Source: Archivesica marissinica
Lineage: Eukaryota; Mollusca; Bivalvia; Venerida; Vesicomyidae
Reading direction: 5' to 3'
DNA: 64,000 nt
NCBI GenBank assembly: GCA_014843695.1
Contig: CM026404.1
Location: 4,339,840-4,403,839 of the forward strand
Shown: positions 61,258 through 64,000 of the stretch, one piece after another
Position numbering within the stretch: position 1 is the stretch's first letter
How the letters are laid out: every line of letters starts with the position of its first letter
The notes under the pieces: generated by a model
What the model was told of the DNA's origin: nothing
The model's database searches: none
Seen by the model: only the letters and a program-made list of their open reading frames with translations
Made by a program: the position numbers and the translations under genes

Positions 61258-61389
61258 CAGGGTTCCCACTGTCGGTTGCCAATTATTTGGCGCAACATGT
61301 TTTGTAAAAAAAATGGCTTCAAATATTTATCTGTGAATTAAATGGCTCTTAGTTTTGGCTCCAAGTCGTTCAAATTGTCTTCAATTTAT
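61258..61389. mobile_element. Partial hAT-like MITE
   Basis: cagggttcccactgtcggtt, ggcgcaacatgttttgtaaa, aatggcttcaaatatttatc and ggctcttagttttggctcca share pieces with 47163-47428. The right end is missing; the unrecognised coding-like segment follows. Confidence 0.5.
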
Positions 61390-61563
61390 TTTAAATTGCC
61401 GACAGAAGTGGTGCACACAAAAATTAAGACAGGAAACCATGACAACGGAGGCTCCACGGAGATGGATGTGCTACACCGTATCCAACTGGAGATGACTATG
61501 CAGTATGCCAGACACATGTACCAGGATCTGTACAACAGCATACCGCATTATGTCCTGATTTGA
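61390..61563 (+). CDS. Unrecognised coding-like segment ending in a stop
   Basis: After an acceptor-like stretch (aaattgccgacag) the plus strand is open to TGA at 61561-61563. The peptide is non-repetitive and has coding-like composition: GNHDNGGSTEMDVLHRIQLE, then MTMQYARHMYQDLYNSIPHY and VLI. I do not recognise the family. The sequence just upstream (61258-61389) is a copy of a MITE-like element also seen at 47163-47428, so the ORF start at 61342 falls inside that element and is not credible. It could be a terminal exon of an overlapping gene, a gene fragment carried by a transposon, or a chance ORF. An AATAAA occurs near 61763. Confidence 0.3.
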   Translation, partial: FKLPTEVVHTKIKTGNHDNGGSTEMDVLHRIQLEMTMQYARHMYQDLYNSIPHYVLI

Positions 61564-62112
61564 AAGGCTGTTTTGTTTTCCACCACATATTTTGAACCGA
61601 ATCTTCGGCTAACTACAACTGCCATGTCATGAACATAAACCTTCCATGTACAGTCTCATGAGCCAGAAAAACACAACAATGAAAACACTAAAAAGAGAAA
61701 GTCCATCAGTAATAACTACTCTCCGTTACAAATGATAATAAATCCACAACAAACCTTTACAATAAACATTGACATTTACTGCACAAAAATCACATCCACG
61801 CTCCAGGAACAACACAATCTCTAGTAATGACCAATGTTGTAGCCACTAATTTCGTGTACTAATCTTGTACTGGTACACCACACAATATACGTTAATTATA
61901 TAAATTGACATTTATCGAAAAAGCACATCCAAACCTCCCTGCACATTATTCCAGCCGCTTTCGATTTTGTATACAACCTGTAACTGTGATTTATGTATAT
62001 ATAATTATATTCACTATATTTTGAATCGAAAAAACTAAAAACATGAAAGATAACAAAAAAATAATACAATTTCTCACATTGACATTCTAGTAGACCTATT
62101 AATCATTCCGAA
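61564..62112. other. Sequence without recognised features
   Basis: AT-rich. An AATAAA near 61763 could serve as a polyadenylation signal for the coding-like segment before it, but this is speculative. Confidence 0.4.
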
Positions 62113-62750
62113 CACAATTTTCATTAATTATAATAGAAAACAGCAATTACTCTAGTAAATAACTTCCATGTAGAGCTGATCTTGCAATGAATGTTCACTA
62201 GTTTGTAGAATATATCTTGTAATGAATGTTCACTAGTTTGTAGAATATATCTTGCAATGAATGTTCACTAGTTTGTAGAACATATCTTGTAATGAACGCA
62301 GACATTTTCATTAATTATAATGGAAAACAGCAATTACTCTAGTAAATAACTTCCATGTAGAGCTGATCTTGCAATGAATGTTCACTAGTTTGTAGAATAT
62401 ATCTTGTAATGAACGCGGACATTTTCATTAATTATAATAGAATACAGCATTTACTCTAGTAAATAACTTCCATGTATGATAGTGTGTAGTGAAGCTAGTC
62501 TTAAACTGGTCTTGTAGTTCACTAGTTTGTAGAATATAATTATCTTGTAATGAACGCTGACATTTTCATTAATTATAATAGAAAACAGCATTTACTCTAG
62601 TAAATAACTTCCATATATGATAGTGTGTAGTGAAGTAAACTGGTCTTGTAGTTCACTAGTTTGTAGAATATATCTTGGAAAGAACGCAGACATTTTCATT
62701 AATTATAATAGAAAACAGCATTTACTCTAGTAAATAACTTGCACTAGAAC
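62113..62750 (+). repeat. Long-period direct repeats (about 115-185 bp)
   Basis: Five copies of cattttcattaattataata, gaaaacagcatttactctag and taaataacttccatgta, separated by one to three copies of a shorter unit (aatgttcactagtttgtaga). This is a two-level nested array. Confidence 0.85.
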
Positions 62751-62899
62751 TGAGCAGATAGAACATGTGCATGAGACTGGTACTACGGGTAGACATAGCA
62801 ACAAGTGGTTGCAACATGCTATATACACCATGCCAACATTCCTCTGTAACCATCATGGATACATGCCAGCTGCTCTCTATCTCTATTTATATATAGTTG

Positions 62900-63410
62900 T
62901 GAAATCTTTAATGTATGTCTTGGAATTGATTTAGTGGACACATATCAACATCAGTCTAGACTAGATCAACGGCGTATTGACAATAGGTTATCCCTTATGT
63001 ATAAAATTCATAATGATCTTGTTGCTATTCCCATTAAAAATTACCTAGTTCCTCTCTCCCGTCCTACTCGCCATTGCCATTCCTTAAGCTATAGGTTAAC
63101 TACAGCAACTACAGACTACTACAAGTTTTCCTTCTTTCCAAGAACAATCTATCATTAGAACCACCTCCCTCCTGACATTGTCCATCTCCCTACCATAGAG
63201 CAATTCAATACGGCAGTTTGCCATATTGAACATGCCAGTCCCTTGTTGTTCTGCGTAGCTGCTTTTAAACCTTTACCACAACTTATTTTCATACCTTCTT
63301 AAATTATACTTTTAACTACTCGTACTTTTAACTTCTTTGCAGTTTTTGACGCGCAACATGTCTACGTCCCCGCGAGGGGTTCGACATTAAAGGAAGGTAG
63401 ATAGATAGAT
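62900..63410 (+). mobile_element. 3' end of a non-LTR retrotransposon (LINE), decayed
   Basis: The translation has the usual C-terminal signature of LINE reverse transcriptase polyproteins in marine invertebrates: LDQRRIDNRLSLMYKIHNDL, then PTRHCHSLSYRL, DYYKFSFFPRTIYH, LPPDIVHLPTIEQFN. At the position where such proteins have the W of a TI(Y/V)HWN motif, the codon is TAG (63156-63158), consistent with a single TGG-to-TAG change. The frame then continues to a stop near 63303. The 3' part has a small stem (cgtccccgcgaggggttcg) and an (AGAT)n tail at 63396-63410, as expected for target-primed insertion. Everything upstream is missing (5' truncation), so it is inactive. Confidence 0.75.
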
Positions 63411-63612
63411 CAGTAATTCTTAGTTACCGGTACACATCATGTTGGATTGGAACTACTTTTCTTAGTTACCGGTACACATCATGTTGGATTGGAACTACTT
63501 TTCTTAGTTACCGGTACACATCATGTTGGATTGGAACTACTTTTCGTAGTTACCGGTACACATCATGTTGGATTGGAACTACTTTTCTTAGTTACCGGTA
63601 CACATCATGCTG
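63410..63612 (+). repeat. 42-bp tandem repeat
   Basis: Five units of gttaccggtacacatcatgt followed by tggattggaactacttttct and ta. It lies directly after the LINE's (AGAT)n tail. Confidence 0.9.
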
Positions 63613-63824
63613 CCAACAGATTCTGTGTTGTTTACACCATTATGAATGTTGAAATACTTGCAGAGTAGATACAGTTGAATGCTTCACTACACACTAACAT
63701 ACATAATAAAAGACCTGAAAGGCCATAATAAAGGTGTTTGTATCCCATTTCCAGGCCGACCCGCTAACAATGCCCCGACTCAAATAGTTTTATTGACCCT
63801 TTTCTAAAATAAAGATTTTTAATT

Positions 63825-64000
63825 TTTACGTATACATATCTAGTCATATGTACAATGTATGTATACATATCTAGTCATATGTACGTATACATATCTCGTC
63901 ATATGTACGTATACATATCTCGTCATATGTACGTATACATATCTCGTCATATGTACGTATACATATCTAGTCATATGTACGTATACATATCTAGTCATAT
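63825..64000 (+). repeat. ~24-bp tandem repeat at window edge
   Basis: About seven units of acgtatacatatctagtcat followed by atgt; continues past the window. Confidence 0.9.

Overview
This 64 kb window looks like intron-rich genomic DNA from an animal, most likely a bivalve mollusc. The grounds are canonical GT/AG introns, tRNA-headed SINEs, a non-LTR retrotransposon tail, many small terminal-inverted-repeat elements, and TTAA-flanked hairpin elements of a kind I associate with bivalve genomes. The clade call is inference. Nothing prokaryotic is present.

The one gene I can support lies on the minus strand across most of the window. It is the middle part of a CEP170-family centrosomal/microtubule protein gene (CEP170/CEP170B-like). 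In transcription order its exons are 53721-53641, 46652-46249, 40811-40625, 39347-38587, 13233-13110 and 1287 to beyond base 1. All five joins have canonical splice sites and keep one frame, and together they give 2,844 nt of uninterrupted coding sequence. Conserved family motifs appear in the expected order: TPLYGQPxWWG, SFTxxF, GTYTIE...EARKxIDKVFGV, KWVSQWAxL, the DTxxLLxDTxxVMAxxE block, and RxxRAxxLRRAR. The N-terminal exons, where the family carries its FHA domain, and the 3' end lie outside the window. One optional phase 0-0 cassette exon is proposed at 24094-23969.

The rest is intronic or upstream and is dominated by tandem repeats: about 25 arrays, covering roughly 27 kb by eye. From left to right: a 35-bp array (3.5-4.2 kb); a 17/25-bp satellite with 2.33-kb higher-order duplication (4.5-11.0 kb); a ~103-bp hairpin array (15.3-15.8 kb); a ~57-bp AT-rich array (16.3-16.7 kb); 24 bp (18.3-19.4 kb); 26 bp (22.8-23.5 kb); ~33 bp (26.2-26.5 kb); 20 bp (30.0-30.6 kb); an AT microsatellite (31.4-31.7 kb); two C-rich arrays (32.8-35.0 kb); 26 bp (37.2-37.8 kb); 85 bp (40.2-40.4 kb); 30 bp (41.1-43.2 kb, split by a hAT-like element with a perfect 8-bp target duplication); 44 bp (43.4-44.0 kb); 57 bp (44.5-46.0 kb); 29 bp (48.1-51.4 kb); 57 bp (51.5-51.9 kb); 14 bp (53.8-54.7 kb); 46 bp (54.8-55.1 kb); ~48 bp (56.4-60.4 kb); and several short arrays at the right edge. 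Many unit lengths are multiples of three, which creates long but almost certainly meaningless open frames.

Between the arrays lie at least five tRNA-headed SINE families, two TTAA-ended hairpin families, hAT-like, Tigger/mariner-like and unclassified MITEs, several nested insertions, and the 3' end of a LINE whose tail is shared with one SINE. One satellite appears to have grown from a MITE end.
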